A stretch of DNA of 64,000 bases from Desulfoluna sp942491485 (GCA_942491485.1 CALOAX010000010.1:62001-126000); one strand, 5' to 3'. Shown: positions 43,913-53,914, counted from the first letter of the stretch. Made by a program: numbers and translations. Notes: generated by a model not told the origin, from the sequence alone.

Positions 43913-44794
43913 CTACCCTTTCACAAAATCCATCTGCTGGTACTTGCTCAGGGTGACGGTCTCACTTTTTGTGAGGCTGCCGCCACCTGCGTAGTAGAAG
44001 AGCACTATTTTGCCCAGGTTGTGGCCGGTGAGGTGGTGCTCGATCAGGGTCGGCGTGGCGTTTTTGTTGAAATGGGAGATCGTCTTGTTTCGATCGTTTT
44101 TTGCGCTGAACAGGGCGTGGTGGAAGGTGTCGCTTCTCCTGAGGGTTCTGCCCTTGCTGTAATGGTTCACCTGCTTGTAAATTCCTTCGGGGCCGTCGTA
44201 GAGGGGGTCGCCTTTGGAAAAGACCGTTGTGATGGTTTTTCCTCCATAGGCATTCTGGCTCAGGGTGGTGCGGGTGGTGCGTGCGAAGTTTTCGGCCTGG
44301 TCATTGGTGATGTTCTGGAGGGTCTTCTCTTTCTTTCCTTTTTCACGGGCCTTTCGCTTGAGCTCCCCGGTCTTCAGGTGCTTTTTTGCGTGCCTGTTTC
44401 CCTTGCTGGATGCGATTTGGATGTCGGAAAGGGCTTCGGTGAATTGGCCGGTCGCTTCGTATGCGAGGCCCCGGTAATAAAGAACGTCCGGGTTGTTGGG
44501 GCGAAGCTCCAGGGCTCGGTCCAAATCCACAATGGCTTTGTAGAAGAGTCTCATGCTGTGCCAGGTGAGGCCCCGGTTGTAATACGCCTCAAAATAGGCG
44601 GGGGCGGTATCTATGGCTCGGGTGTAGCAGCTGACGGCCTCCATGTAGCGGCCCGCTTCAAAGTGGCGGTTTCCCAGGTCCTTTTGCACCACAGCCTGTC
44701 GGGGCGGCTGGGGCGCAGGTTTATTTTTCGCCCAGGCGGAAGCCGTTGAGAAGAGGAGAGTGACGGTCAGAAGGGTGATCGCAAAATGCTTCAT
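43913..44794 (-). CDS. Exported TPR-repeat protein
   Basis: 293 residues with a signal peptide (MKHFAITLLTVTLLFSTASA). At least three TPR units occupy about residues 38-135 (LGNRHFEAGRYMEAVSCYTRAI and following). The C-terminal 130 residues are basic and unlike anything I recognise. Likely periplasmic scaffold for protein interaction; partner unknown. Monocistronic, with a promoter at 44964. Confidence 0.85.
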   Translation of the reverse strand: MKHFAITLLTVTLLFSTASAWAKNKPAPQPPRQAVVQKDLGNRHFEAGRYMEAVSCYTRAIDTAPAYFEAYYNRGLTWHSMRLFYKAIVDLDRALELRPNNPDVLYYRGLAYEATGQFTEALSDIQIASSKGNRHAKKHLKTGELKRKAREKGKKEKTLQNITNDQAENFARTTRTTLSQNAYGGKTITTVFSKGDPLYDGPEGIYKQVNHYSKGRTLRRSDTFHHALFSAKNDRNKTISHFNKNATPTLIEHHLTGHNLGKIVLFYYAGGGSLTKSETVTLSKYQQMDFVKG

Positions 44795-44963
44795 GATAAC
44801 GTCTCTGGTTGATGACGGCTTTATCTATCCGAAAAGCCCGTGGGTTGTGTATGGTTTCATTTCGCCTAGGCCTGGCGACTATAGCGGCCGGGATGTGCCC
44901 CGGGCCTGGAACGACTGTGCCTTCTTTAGGTATCGGTCAGTCGGATCATTTTATGATGGGTAT

Positions 44964-44993
44964 TCTATAAATCGCCGATGCAAATGATGTCAA
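44964..44993 (-). promoter_or_regulatory. Sigma-70-type promoter of the TPR gene
   Basis: Minus strand TTGACA (44988-44993), an 18-bp spacer and TATAGA (44964-44969), about 170 nt before the start codon. The rest of the gap 44795-45121 shows nothing else. Confidence 0.55.
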
Positions 44994-45121
44994 GGGGGTG
45001 GCTGACGTTGTGTAACTCTTGTCGCATTATCAATGGGTAAGGGGTCAGGTGTGGGGGAATAATAATGTGTTGCCGGCTGCAGAAAAAAAAGAGGATGGGC
45101 ATCTTCTCGGAAGGTCCAAAC

Positions 45122-45156
45122 AAAAAAACCCCGAAGGAGAAACCTTCGGGGTTTTA
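45122..45156 (-). terminator. Terminator of tRNA-Asn copy 1
   Basis: CCCCGAAGG and CCTTCGGGG (45129-45137, 45143-45151) form a 9-bp stem; on the minus strand a run of seven Ts follows. Confidence 0.92.
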
Positions 45157-45190
45157 AATTATGTCGTCTGCCGAACAGGCAGTTTCTTTT

Positions 45191-45266
45191 TGGCTCCCCA
45201 GCACGGACTTGAACCGCGGACCCATTGATTAACAGTCAATTGCTCTGCCGACTGAGCTACTGGGGA
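45191..45266 (-). tRNA. tRNA-Asn (GTT), copy 1
   Basis: 76 nt with encoded CCA. Acceptor TCCCCAG pairs with CTGGGGA, discriminator G. The anticodon stem ATTGA/TCAAT encloses CTGTTAA, anticodon GTT. The T-loop arm contains GGTTCAAGTCC. The sequence is identical to the copy at 53839. Confidence 0.97.
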
Positions 45267-45285
45267 TCAATAAAAAGACTCGGAC

Positions 45286-45314
45286 TATTTAGTGTGATTT
45301 GCCGTCCGTGTCAA
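45286..45314 (-). promoter_or_regulatory. Promoter of tRNA-Asn copy 1
   Basis: TTGACA (45309-45314), 17 bp, TAAATA (45286-45291), followed by AGTCCGAGTC, which is shared with copy 2. Confidence 0.75.
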
Positions 45315-45367
45315 TCAAAAAAATGCAAATTTTTGAGATGCCCTCTTTTTGTGGCGGATTTATGTAC

Positions 45368-48300
45368 TCAGCCCCCTTGATTGTCCAGGACCTCACGGAC
45401 TTTTCCGGCGAGGGACTCCGAGGTGAAGGGCTTCTGGATAAAGTGGGTGTTCTGGTCAAGGACACCATGGTGGCTGATGGCGTTGTCGGTGTACCCCGAG
45501 ACATAGAGGACCTTCAGGGACGGTGTTGAGGCCAGCAGTTTGTCGGCCACGTCTTTGCCGCTCATGCCGGGCATGATGACATCGGTGACAAGGATGTGGA
45601 TGGGCCCGTCATGATCATTGTAACACCTGATGGCTTTCTCTCCGTTCTCCGCTTCGATAACGCTGTAGCCCTGTGCTGCAAGGATGCGCTTTGCGGTTTT
45701 TCTGACGCTTGCCTCATCCTCCACAAGCAGGATGGTTTCGGTTCCCCGGGTTGTGGTGCCGGGGGCGGGGCTGGCCAGGCCCGGGTCTTTCGAGTCATCG
45801 TCGAGGCGGGGCAGGTAGACCTTGAAGGTCGAGCCTTTGCCTGGTTCGCTGTAGACCCAGATGTTGCCATTGCTCTGTTTGATGATGCCGTAGACGGTGG
45901 AGAGCCCCAGCCCCGTGCCCTTGCCGTTTTCTTTGGTTGTGAAAAAAGGCTCGAAAATATGGGCCCTGGTCTCTTCGTCCATCCCCTCCCCTGTGTCACT
46001 CAATGCGAGCATGACAAGTTCTCCGGACGTTCTGAACGCGTTGCTGGCGGCACACTCGTCGTCTATGGTTACGTTTTGGGTCTCGATGGTCAGTTTTCCG
46101 CCGAGGGGCATGGCGTCACGGGCATTGACAGCCAGGTTGGCAATGATCTGCTCAATTTTTCCGACATCGGCTTTGGTATTTCCCAGTTTTGGGTCCAGGA
46201 ATTTCACCAGCTCAATATCCTCACCGATAATCCGGGACAGCATTTTTTCCATGCTGTTGACAACCGTGTTGAGGTTCAGGCAGGAGAGCTGCATGGGCTG
46301 TCTTCGGCTGAAGGCCAGAAGCTGTCGGGTCAGGCGGGCGCACCGATCCCCTGCCTCCTGAATCTCCCGGATGTCTTGGTGCATCGGCTCATGGGGGCTC
46401 AGGTCTCCCAACAGCAGCCCGCTCACCGCCAGGATGGGCGTCAGGGCGTTGTTGAAATCATGGGCCACGCCTCCTGCCAGCCGACCGATGGCCTCCATTT
46501 TCATGGCTTGGTGGAGCTGTTCTTCAAGCTTCTTGCGTTCGGTAATGTCTTGAAAGGTTCCGGTCAAGGACACCACCGTGTCTTCGGCCATAACGGCACG
46601 TCCTGTTACGCGGGTCTGGAGCTGACGGCCCCCTGCGCTGGTAAATTTAAGCTCCAGGTCAAAAGGCTCCTCCTTTTCCATGCAGCATCGCAGTGCCTCC
46701 TCCAGGGAGGCACGGCCTGAGGGGTCATAAAAGGCCAGTGCTTCGGGTAAGGTGAGGCTCGAGCCCTGGGGGACTCCGTGAATTCGGTAGGTCTCCCGGG
46801 TCCAGCGCATTCTCCTGGTGTTGAGGTCAAGTTCCCAGCCACCGATCTTTGCCATGGAACCCATTTCATTGAGCAGGGTTTCACTGTCCCGCAGAGCCTC
46901 TTCCATACGGTTTTTAGCAAGTGCAATGCCGATACTTGTTGCCAGGCCCTCGAAGAAATGAATCATCTCCTGGCTGAAACAATTGGGTCGCGGATCTCCC
47001 AGGTGAAGAAGCCCCAGTATTTTTTCATCTGCGGTAAGGGGAATGAGGGCCATGGATCTGATACCTTCGCAATGGCATCGGTTGCGGGAGCATATGGCGG
47101 CAGAACCTTTCGGGGTGGTCTGTAAAAGTGTGGCTGTGTTGTTGGTCCAGAAACTTCCTGCCTCCGTATAGAAAGAGCATGTGGGATCGATGCGACGGGA
47201 GAGGATTCGGCCACACATACCGTCAAGGATGGGGCCGCCCGTTTCGTTTCGGATCGGGGTGCCTGTGCTGTCCCTTTTGCAAAGGAGGTTTTCATCCTGG
47301 AGGTGCTCGTTGGAAAAACCGATTGTTTCATGGAAGGGGTAGTCGTCTTTGTCTCTCAAACGGATGGCCAGGACCCCCAGTTTCGTGCTGTTCTGGATTG
47401 TCGCCAGCACATCGCGGATCAGGTCTGAAGAGCGTTCCTTGCGGTTGAGAAGATCCAGGACATCACGGGCAAGCCGGTCCTGGCTGCGAGCCCGCCAGCT
47501 TTCCACCATGGCTCCCAGCCTTCGGGCGATATTGTCGAGAAGGTGTCTCTCTTCCAGCAAAAAAGGGCCCTCGTCCTGGGGCAGGTTCTCCTCAAGGAGA
47601 AAAACCTCGACCACGCCCAGAGCTTCTCCGGATACATGGATGTCCGCGGACAGTTTCCATGGTGTTTCACGGAAGCCGTTGCTGGTAAATTCCCGCTGGT
47701 GGTAGGAGATGCGGGCACAGGTCATCTCCGGGTAGAGCCACCCCGTTGGTACACGTTCCGCCACCTTGTTGAAAATTGTCTCCACAGAGGCTGTGGGGTC
47801 TGCGGTGAGCCGGGACACGTCGTAAAGGCAATGAAGTTCCTTTACACGCTCGGTGAGTGCTTTGGTTTTCTGCATCAGTGCCATCTCGGAGCGCTTGAGC
47901 TCTCCTATGTCGTGGCTTGATCCCACGATGCCGATGGGGGCGCCCTCTTCTGTCCGGACCACGGCAAAGGAGGCTGAGGCCCACGATGTGGAGCCGTCTT
48001 TTCGTGTGAACTCGATCTCCAGGGAGATGGAGATGTCTTTGTCGGGGGCCTCCAGGTTTTCGGGGGTGATTTCGCGCTCGTAGGCTTTCATGACCCGGCG
48101 GTATGAGTCCGGAGTCATCTGTTTTGACAGGGGAAGGGCTTTGATCTCCTCCATGGTGTATCCCCGGGGGTGCTCCGTGCTGACCCAGACCGGCATCAGG
48201 TTCATGTCCATGAGCCAGATGACATCCCGCATGTTATCCAGGACAATGCGAAGGCGACGCTCCTTTTCGATGGTGTGCAGGGCAAAAGCGATGTCTCCGC

Positions 48301-49249
48301 TCGCTTCCCGGATAAGGCTCAGTTCTTCTAAGTCGTCGGCAACATAACGCGGCATGGCAAGGGTCATGAGGCCGTAGACTCTTTCTTCATGCTCCAGGCG
48401 CATGGTGATGGCGGCCTCATTGCGGTCTTTGTTTGCCAGGGGGCAGCCGGCACAACCGGGGTGGGGGAGCTGCGTGACAATGGGCAATGGCTCCTTGAGG
48501 GCTCTTTCGTAGCAGTTTGCCAGCTCCCCCCTCCTGAGTTTTTCCATAAAGATATGAAACTCATCACCCAGTCCAAATTCCGCTGCTGTTTCCATGGATC
48601 CCGATGCGTCCAGCAGGGTTATGAACGCGAAATGAAACCCTCGGGTCTGGATAAACTTTTGACAGGCGTCTGCGATGAGTCGGGTTGGTTCTTTTTCCCG
48701 GACGATGAGCTGGTTTACATGGCGGATGCCCTGGAGGACAGAGTTCAGGTGCCTGAGTTGGAGGGTGCGTGCTTCCACCATTTGTTCCAGTTGCCTTCGG
48801 TGAAGGTCGAGTTCCAGCAGGGTTCGAACTTTTCCGATGAGGATCTCAGGTGCGCAGGGCTTGACGATGTAGTCAATGCAGCCCGCTTCATACCCCTTGA
48901 ATGCGTGCCTCTCATCGGCATAGGAGGCGGTGTTGAAAATGATGGGCAGCATTTGGGTCCGTTTTTCACCGCGGAGAATTTCAGCGAGCTCGTAGCCGTC
49001 CATTCCAGGCATTTTGACGTCGAGGATGGCCAGGGCAAAATCGTCGTCAAGGGTTGCAACGAGAGCCTTGTTGCCGCTGGTGGCCTGGACGATATCCACG
49101 TCCAGGCAGGCAAGGGTCTTCTCCAGTGCGAAAAGGTTCTCCGGCCGGTCGTCGACAATGAGAATCTTCTGTTTTTCAGGGGGGGTGCAGGTCTCTGAGT
49201 CCGGGGCGAAGGAGCAGCCAGAATGCTTTTGTTTCTCATGCTCGTTCAT
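45368..49249 (-). CDS. Hybrid histidine kinase with N-terminal receiver, GAF/PAS sensors and C-terminal receiver
   Basis: 1293 residues without membrane segments. Order: receiver (LAILDVKMPG, Asp77), linker coiled coil, GAF-like domain with Cys-rich GCAGCPLANKD, PAS, GAF-like region, Cys-containing GAF (SAAICSRNRCHCEG), PAS, HisKA with GGVAHDFNNALTPIL, HATPase (NLAVNARDAM, DTGEGMDEE, GTGLGLSTVYGI), and a C-terminal receiver (ILVTDVIMPGMSG). It is a cytoplasmic sensor of the NtrB-like kinase subclass. ATG has AAGGAG upstream, 14 nt after the preceding small gene, so the three genes form an operon. Confidence 0.93.
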   Translation of the reverse strand: MNEHEKQKHSGCSFAPDSETCTPPEKQKILIVDDRPENLFALEKTLACLDVDIVQATSGNKALVATLDDDFALAILDVKMPGMDGYELAEILRGEKRTQMLPIIFNTASYADERHAFKGYEAGCIDYIVKPCAPEILIGKVRTLLELDLHRRQLEQMVEARTLQLRHLNSVLQGIRHVNQLIVREKEPTRLIADACQKFIQTRGFHFAFITLLDASGSMETAAEFGLGDEFHIFMEKLRRGELANCYERALKEPLPIVTQLPHPGCAGCPLANKDRNEAAITMRLEHEERVYGLMTLAMPRYVADDLEELSLIREASGDIAFALHTIEKERRLRIVLDNMRDVIWLMDMNLMPVWVSTEHPRGYTMEEIKALPLSKQMTPDSYRRVMKAYEREITPENLEAPDKDISISLEIEFTRKDGSTSWASASFAVVRTEEGAPIGIVGSSHDIGELKRSEMALMQKTKALTERVKELHCLYDVSRLTADPTASVETIFNKVAERVPTGWLYPEMTCARISYHQREFTSNGFRETPWKLSADIHVSGEALGVVEVFLLEENLPQDEGPFLLEERHLLDNIARRLGAMVESWRARSQDRLARDVLDLLNRKERSSDLIRDVLATIQNSTKLGVLAIRLRDKDDYPFHETIGFSNEHLQDENLLCKRDSTGTPIRNETGGPILDGMCGRILSRRIDPTCSFYTEAGSFWTNNTATLLQTTPKGSAAICSRNRCHCEGIRSMALIPLTADEKILGLLHLGDPRPNCFSQEMIHFFEGLATSIGIALAKNRMEEALRDSETLLNEMGSMAKIGGWELDLNTRRMRWTRETYRIHGVPQGSSLTLPEALAFYDPSGRASLEEALRCCMEKEEPFDLELKFTSAGGRQLQTRVTGRAVMAEDTVVSLTGTFQDITERKKLEEQLHQAMKMEAIGRLAGGVAHDFNNALTPILAVSGLLLGDLSPHEPMHQDIREIQEAGDRCARLTRQLLAFSRRQPMQLSCLNLNTVVNSMEKMLSRIIGEDIELVKFLDPKLGNTKADVGKIEQIIANLAVNARDAMPLGGKLTIETQNVTIDDECAASNAFRTSGELVMLALSDTGEGMDEETRAHIFEPFFTTKENGKGTGLGLSTVYGIIKQSNGNIWVYSEPGKGSTFKVYLPRLDDDSKDPGLASPAPGTTTRGTETILLVEDEASVRKTAKRILAAQGYSVIEAENGEKAIRCYNDHDGPIHILVTDVIMPGMSGKDVADKLLASTPSLKVLYVSGYTDNAISHHGVLDQNTHFIQKPFTSESLAGKVREVLDNQGG

Positions 49250-49262
49250 GCCGGTGTCTCCT

Positions 49263-49469
49263 TTATTTCGCCTTCATTGTAACCACTCCGTTTGCCTCCG
49301 GCGGGTCGATTTCTGAAACAAGCGCCGTCACCGATGAGAGTGGTGTGTTTGCGGGGAACGGACGGGTCCGGCGCTCGATGGAGGCATGGACACAGGAACG
49401 CAAATCATGGCCGTACCGCTGGTAGATGGCCTCACCTGGGAGATTGATTTCAATGCAGCCTGGTGCCAT
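49263..49469 (-). CDS. Small protein, 68 aa, between two hybrid kinases
   Basis: ATG at 49469 follows GGAAGGAAG closely and lies 10 nt after the stop of the upstream kinase; the stop is 13 nt before the next kinase start. This packing supports translation. It begins MAPGCIEINLPGEAIYQRYG. The C-terminal part is encoded by a sequence resembling the type II repeat start (GCCTCCGGCGGGTCG at 49294-49308, then TGAAACAAGC), so part of the gene may be repeat-derived. I do not recognise the family; it could be a small signalling adaptor. Confidence 0.55.
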   Translation of the reverse strand: MAPGCIEINLPGEAIYQRYGHDLRSCVHASIERRTRPFPANTPLSSVTALVSEIDPPEANGVVTMKAK

Positions 49470-49479
49470 GGCTTCCTTC

Positions 49480-52400
49480 CTACCGATAGAGCCACACGCG
49501 CATCATGGAGATGAGGCGGTGCGGATCTACCGGTTTGGGCATGTAGTCGCTGGCGCCACAGGCGAGGCATTTCTCCTGGTCTTCTTTCATGGCCTTGGCA
49601 GTGAGGGCGATGATGGGCAGTTTCCGGAATCGGTCCTGGGCACGGATTTTCTGAATGGTCTCGAATCCGTCCATGACCGGCATCATGATGTCCATGAGCA
49701 CGAGGTTTACGTCCGGGGTCTCCTCCAGGGTATGCAGGGCTCTCTCCCCGTTGTCTGCTTTGAGGGTTGTCATCCCGCGCTCGCACAGGAGCTTTGACAG
49801 GGCAAAGGTTGTCCGCATGTCATCATCCACGATGAGCACCTTCTTGCCTTTTAAGAGTGCACCTGTGTCATGAAGGTTCGTGATGATCTGCTTCTGTTTT
49901 TCGGGCATCTGGTTGACGACCTGGTGTAGGAAGAGGGAGACCTCGTCAAGCAATCGCTCTTGGGAGCGAACGTCCTTTAAGATGATGGACTCTGCGTGCT
50001 CCCTGATCCCCACCTCCTGCTCAGTGGTCAGGTCCCGGGCGGTGTAGATGATGACGGGGGAGAGGTCTACCCCGTCGTTGTCCAGCGTTCGCAGAAGCTC
50101 CAGGCCGTCCATGTCCGGAAGCCCCAGGTCCAGGATGACACAGTCGAAGTGGTTGGATCGAAGGGCCTCCATGGCCTCTGCTGCCGATGCCGATTCCGTG
50201 ATGTTTACCTCATCGCTGGCGATGAGGTTGACGACTCCCCGCCGGGTCTCCCTGTTGTCATCGACGACCAGGACGTGCTTGACCTTGCCCACCGCGACCT
50301 CTTCAAGCTTCATAAAGGCGCCTTCAAGCTTCTCCTGGCTGATGGGTTTGGTGGTGTGGCCAATGGCTCCTCTGCGGAAGGATTCCGTAGAGGCCTCCTC
50401 CACAGAGATGATATGCACCGGGATGTGACGGGTGCGGATGTCCTCTTTCAGGGCGGCGAGTACCGCCCACCCGTCCATGCCCGGGAGTTTGAGGTCCAGG
50501 AGAACGGCGCTGGGCAGGTGCCTGGTGGTCAGCTCCAGGCCGATTTCCCCGGATGGTGCGGCCAGGCATTTGAAGCCTTTGTTATGGCATTTCTGATAAA
50601 GGAGTTTTGAAAAGGTGGGGTCATCTTCGATGACCAGAATCGCCTTGTCGCTCTGTTTCAAATCGTCTCTGTCGTCGGGGATTGACGTTGGTACTGCCTG
50701 TGGTGACGAGTCGTGTTGCCCTGGCCCTGTGCTGGTATTTCGCTCTTGGGGGCGGCTCGGATTTTTTTGCGTGACAAGGGCAACGGGAATGAAGAGCGTG
50801 AAGGTGGAGCCTTTTCCCGTTTCGCTTTCAAGCTGGATCTCACCGCCCAGCAGTTGGGCCAGCTCCCTGGAGATGGAAAGGCCCAGCCCCGTGCCGCCAT
50901 ACCTGCGGGTGGTGGTGCCGTCGGCCTGTTGAAAGGCCTCAAAGACGATGCGTTGCTGGTCCGGGGCAATGCCGATGCCTGTGTCTGAAACGGCCACCGC
51001 CAGACTCTTTTCAGGGTGCAGTCCGCTCCGGGAAAGGTCGGTGTCGGCGGGGCAGGGGGAGATGGTGATGGTGACGTTCCCTGTGTCCGTAAACTTAATG
51101 GCATTGGAGGCAAGGTTTTTGATGATCTGGTCGAGGCGGTTTCGGTCGGTCATAATATTGGCGGGTATGTCTTCGGAGGCAGAGACGTTGAACGAAATGG
51201 CTTTTTCCCTGGCCATGTGTTGAAAACCGGCCCGGAGGCTGGAGACGAGCTCGCCTGTGTTGACGGTGGTGATATTGAGGTCCATGCGCCCTGCCTCAAT
51301 CTTGGACAGGTCAAGGATCTCATTGATGAGGTTCAGGAGGTCTGTTCCGCTGGCGTGTATCACCTCTGCGGATTCTGACTGGCTGGGGGTGAGGTTTCCC
51401 TCCTTGTTTTCGGCAAGGGACTGGGCCAGGAGCAGGAGGCTGTTTAAGGGCGTTCGCAGCTCGTGGGACATGTTGGCCAGGAATTCCGATTTGTATTTGC
51501 TGGCTTGTGCAAGCTCTGCTGCCTTGTTCTCGAGCCCTCGTCTGGCGGTCTCCACCTCTTTCTTCTGCCGTTCCAGCAGTTCGTTCTTCTCTTCCAGCTC
51601 CTCGTTGACAACCTGCAGCTCTTCCTGTTGGTCCTTGAGCCTCTCTTCGGAGAGCTTCAGAGAGGTCGCCTGCTCCTCAAGTTCTTCGTTGGTGGTTCGC
51701 AGTTCCTCCTGCTGGACCTGGAGCTCTTCGGACAGCTTCTGGGACTCCTCAAGGGCGTGCGCCAGTATTGTGCGGCTCTGGGCGCTTTCAATGGCGATGG
51801 CGATGCCTTCCGTGACCATGCCCAGAAATTGTGATTGAGGCTCAGAGAAGGTGGTCAGGGTTCCCAGTTCAAGCACCACCTTGACCTTGTCGTTATGAAT
51901 GATGGGTTTGATGTACAGGGCCTTGGGCACGGTCACCCCGAGGCCGGATTCGATGGTGATGTAGTCCGAAGGGATGTTGGTGAGGATCATCTCTTCTCGT
52001 TCGAGGGCAGCCTGGCCGACGAGCCCCTCTCCGGGGCGGTATTCCGTGGCCAGGTGTTTTCGCCTTTTGTGGGCGTAGCTGCCAACGAGTTTCAGCGTGC
52101 CTGCTTCGTCAGCCAGATAAATGAGTCCTGTCAGTGCGTCCAGGTATTTGCACAGGAAGGTGATGATGATGCGGCAAAGGGGCTCTGTCTCCAGTTCGCC
52201 CCGCATCAGCTCGGAGAGTTGCGCGAGGCCGGATTTGAGTTCGCTTTGCTCTTCGAGGTTTTTTTCAGCTTTTTTTCGGTCAGTGATGTCCCAGAAACTC
52301 TCGATGATCCCAGCAAAGGAGCCATCCGGCCCATTCATTCGGATGGCATTGAGGATGTAGAAGGCCTCCGTGCCGTCAGCGCTTTTCTTGGCGACCTCCT

Positions 52401-53424
52401 TGTGAATGCGGCTGATATTTCCTGTTTTGAGCTGGTTCACCGGGCAGTCGTCCGTGTGGCACAAAGGACCGCCAAAGGATTCATAGCACTTTATCACCCC
52501 TGGATCCCTATGGGGGGCTCCAGACAGTGCCATAAGGGTGTCGTTGGCTCGCAGCTGGTTGAAATTGTCGTCCACAAGGCGTTTTCCGTCAACGCCGACG
52601 TGGAAGAGTGTGTCGAGCTCGGAGTGGGTTCGCACCATTTCGTTTTCTGCATTTCGGTAGGAGATGAGAGCCAGGGAGAAGGCGATGAGATAACCGGCAA
52701 ACCGCAGCAGGTGCCAGAACCACCAGCCTGCTTCCCATGCGGCGGACAGGTGGAACAGCACCCCTGAGACCCCGAAGAGAAGGGCGAGGAGGAGAAACAG
52801 AAGCTCTTCCTGGCGTTTTTCGCGGGTGTAGTGAATAGCGAAGTTAAGGGCAGCATAAATGGTGAGTCCTCCCCCCAGCAGGTTCATCATGTCGGCAAGG
52901 GGGGTGAAGCTGCCGTTTGTGATCATGGCCGGGAGGCTTTCGGGGGATCCCATGGAAAACACGCTGATGAGGATCGTAACAAGGAGTGTGGCTCCGGCGG
53001 CAGCCATGGCGGTGCCCCTGCTTATGTCATGCTCGGGAAACCAGACCAGGGAAAAGAAGACTCCCCCTGCCAGAACAGCAAGGCTGTGAAGCCATACGAA
53101 GGAGACACCAGCCGGCACACAGCTATGAAAGATATCAAACATGGCCATGGCAATGAGGGCCAGGGATATCCACATCCGACGCGTCGTGGTGGTCCGTTGC
53201 TGGGTGAAGAGGATCAGGACGACCAAAACCAGGCCAAGGGCAGCTCCGGCCACCTCGAGGGTGGAGTGCAGTGGCAGGGAAGGGATGCGCCAGTCGGGGA
53301 GCCAGGATTCGAGGAAGAGGGTGCCGAAGAGAGGGATTGCCGCACCAAATCCCATGGCAGTTGCCAGTAACCAGCCGGCAGGGTGTCGCTCGGTGATGGT
53401 TTCTTCCCTTGCGTGAAAAGCCAT
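49480..53424 (-). CDS. Membrane-bound hybrid histidine kinase with three receivers
   Basis: 1314 residues. The N-terminal about 260 residues form seven or so membrane helices (MASE-like sensor). A PAS-like domain follows with two Cys in CYESFGGPLCHTDDC, then GAF, a long coiled coil, HisKA with NMSHELRTPLN, HATPase (NLASNAIKFTD, DTGIGIAPDQQ, GTGLGLSISREL), and three receiver domains (LDLKLPGMDGW, LDLGLPDMDGL, MDIMMPVMDGF). It should autophosphorylate and relay internally or to a separate Hpt. ATG at 53424 has AGGAGG 6 nt upstream. First gene of the three-gene unit. Confidence 0.93.
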   Translation of the reverse strand: MAFHAREETITERHPAGWLLATAMGFGAAIPLFGTLFLESWLPDWRIPSLPLHSTLEVAGAALGLVLVVLILFTQQRTTTTRRMWISLALIAMAMFDIFHSCVPAGVSFVWLHSLAVLAGGVFFSLVWFPEHDISRGTAMAAAGATLLVTILISVFSMGSPESLPAMITNGSFTPLADMMNLLGGGLTIYAALNFAIHYTREKRQEELLFLLLALLFGVSGVLFHLSAAWEAGWWFWHLLRFAGYLIAFSLALISYRNAENEMVRTHSELDTLFHVGVDGKRLVDDNFNQLRANDTLMALSGAPHRDPGVIKCYESFGGPLCHTDDCPVNQLKTGNISRIHKEVAKKSADGTEAFYILNAIRMNGPDGSFAGIIESFWDITDRKKAEKNLEEQSELKSGLAQLSELMRGELETEPLCRIIITFLCKYLDALTGLIYLADEAGTLKLVGSYAHKRRKHLATEYRPGEGLVGQAALEREEMILTNIPSDYITIESGLGVTVPKALYIKPIIHNDKVKVVLELGTLTTFSEPQSQFLGMVTEGIAIAIESAQSRTILAHALEESQKLSEELQVQQEELRTTNEELEEQATSLKLSEERLKDQQEELQVVNEELEEKNELLERQKKEVETARRGLENKAAELAQASKYKSEFLANMSHELRTPLNSLLLLAQSLAENKEGNLTPSQSESAEVIHASGTDLLNLINEILDLSKIEAGRMDLNITTVNTGELVSSLRAGFQHMAREKAISFNVSASEDIPANIMTDRNRLDQIIKNLASNAIKFTDTGNVTITISPCPADTDLSRSGLHPEKSLAVAVSDTGIGIAPDQQRIVFEAFQQADGTTTRRYGGTGLGLSISRELAQLLGGEIQLESETGKGSTFTLFIPVALVTQKNPSRPQERNTSTGPGQHDSSPQAVPTSIPDDRDDLKQSDKAILVIEDDPTFSKLLYQKCHNKGFKCLAAPSGEIGLELTTRHLPSAVLLDLKLPGMDGWAVLAALKEDIRTRHIPVHIISVEEASTESFRRGAIGHTTKPISQEKLEGAFMKLEEVAVGKVKHVLVVDDNRETRRGVVNLIASDEVNITESASAAEAMEALRSNHFDCVILDLGLPDMDGLELLRTLDNDGVDLSPVIIYTARDLTTEQEVGIREHAESIILKDVRSQERLLDEVSLFLHQVVNQMPEKQKQIITNLHDTGALLKGKKVLIVDDDMRTTFALSKLLCERGMTTLKADNGERALHTLEETPDVNLVLMDIMMPVMDGFETIQKIRAQDRFRKLPIIALTAKAMKEDQEKCLACGASDYMPKPVDPHRLISMMRVWLYR

Positions 53425-53771
53425 GAGAGACCTCCTGGTGGAGAGGGTGAATGCACACATTGGTGGCGGCGTCTGGGAAGGAGGGGCAAGGGGGTTGGGG
53501 ATGGCTCATGTGGCGGTCAGCGCAGGCCGGGGTGTGCGTTTTTTGACGGTGATGCCGTATGGACGGCTTGGGTCGCCGTGTCATGTCGTTTTGTGGGGGT
53601 GGCCGGGTGAGACTCTGCGGGTGTTGTTTGAGAATAATGGTACTTTATATCATATCAGAGCACACCAAGGAATGGCATTCAGGATATATCCCCTCGTTTT
53701 ATCAGGGGTATTGGTGGCGCGGGTATGGCCGGTTGGTGGGGTGTTGCAAAAAATGAGGGGGGCTGGAAAAC
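53425..53771. other. Upstream region of the kinase operon, no gene seen
   Basis: The plus-strand open frames here have no ribosome site or recognisable product. A minus-strand TATAAA (53644-53649) could be a -10 box, but I see no good -35. It probably holds the kinase operon promoter. Confidence 0.4.
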
Positions 53772-53805
53772 AAAAAACCCTGAAGGCATTGCCTTCAGGG
53801 TTTTA
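53772..53805 (-). terminator. Terminator of tRNA-Asn copy 2
   Basis: CCCTGAAGGC-ATT-GCCTTCAGGG (53778-53800); the minus strand continues with Ts. The sequence differs from the copy-1 terminator, but the position is the same. Confidence 0.92.
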
Positions 53806-53838
53806 AATATGACGTCTGCCAAACAGGCAGTTACTTTT

Positions 53839-53914
53839 TGGCTCCCCAGCACGGACTTGAACCGCGGACCCATTGATTAACAGTCAATTGCTCTGCCGAC
53901 TGAGCTACTGGGGA
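53839..53914 (-). tRNA. tRNA-Asn (GTT), copy 2
   Basis: Base-for-base the same 76-nt gene as at 45191, with CCA encoded. The 3' trailer CTGCC..GGCAG hairpin and the 5' promoter context are also conserved, so a segment including flanks was duplicated. Confidence 0.97.
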
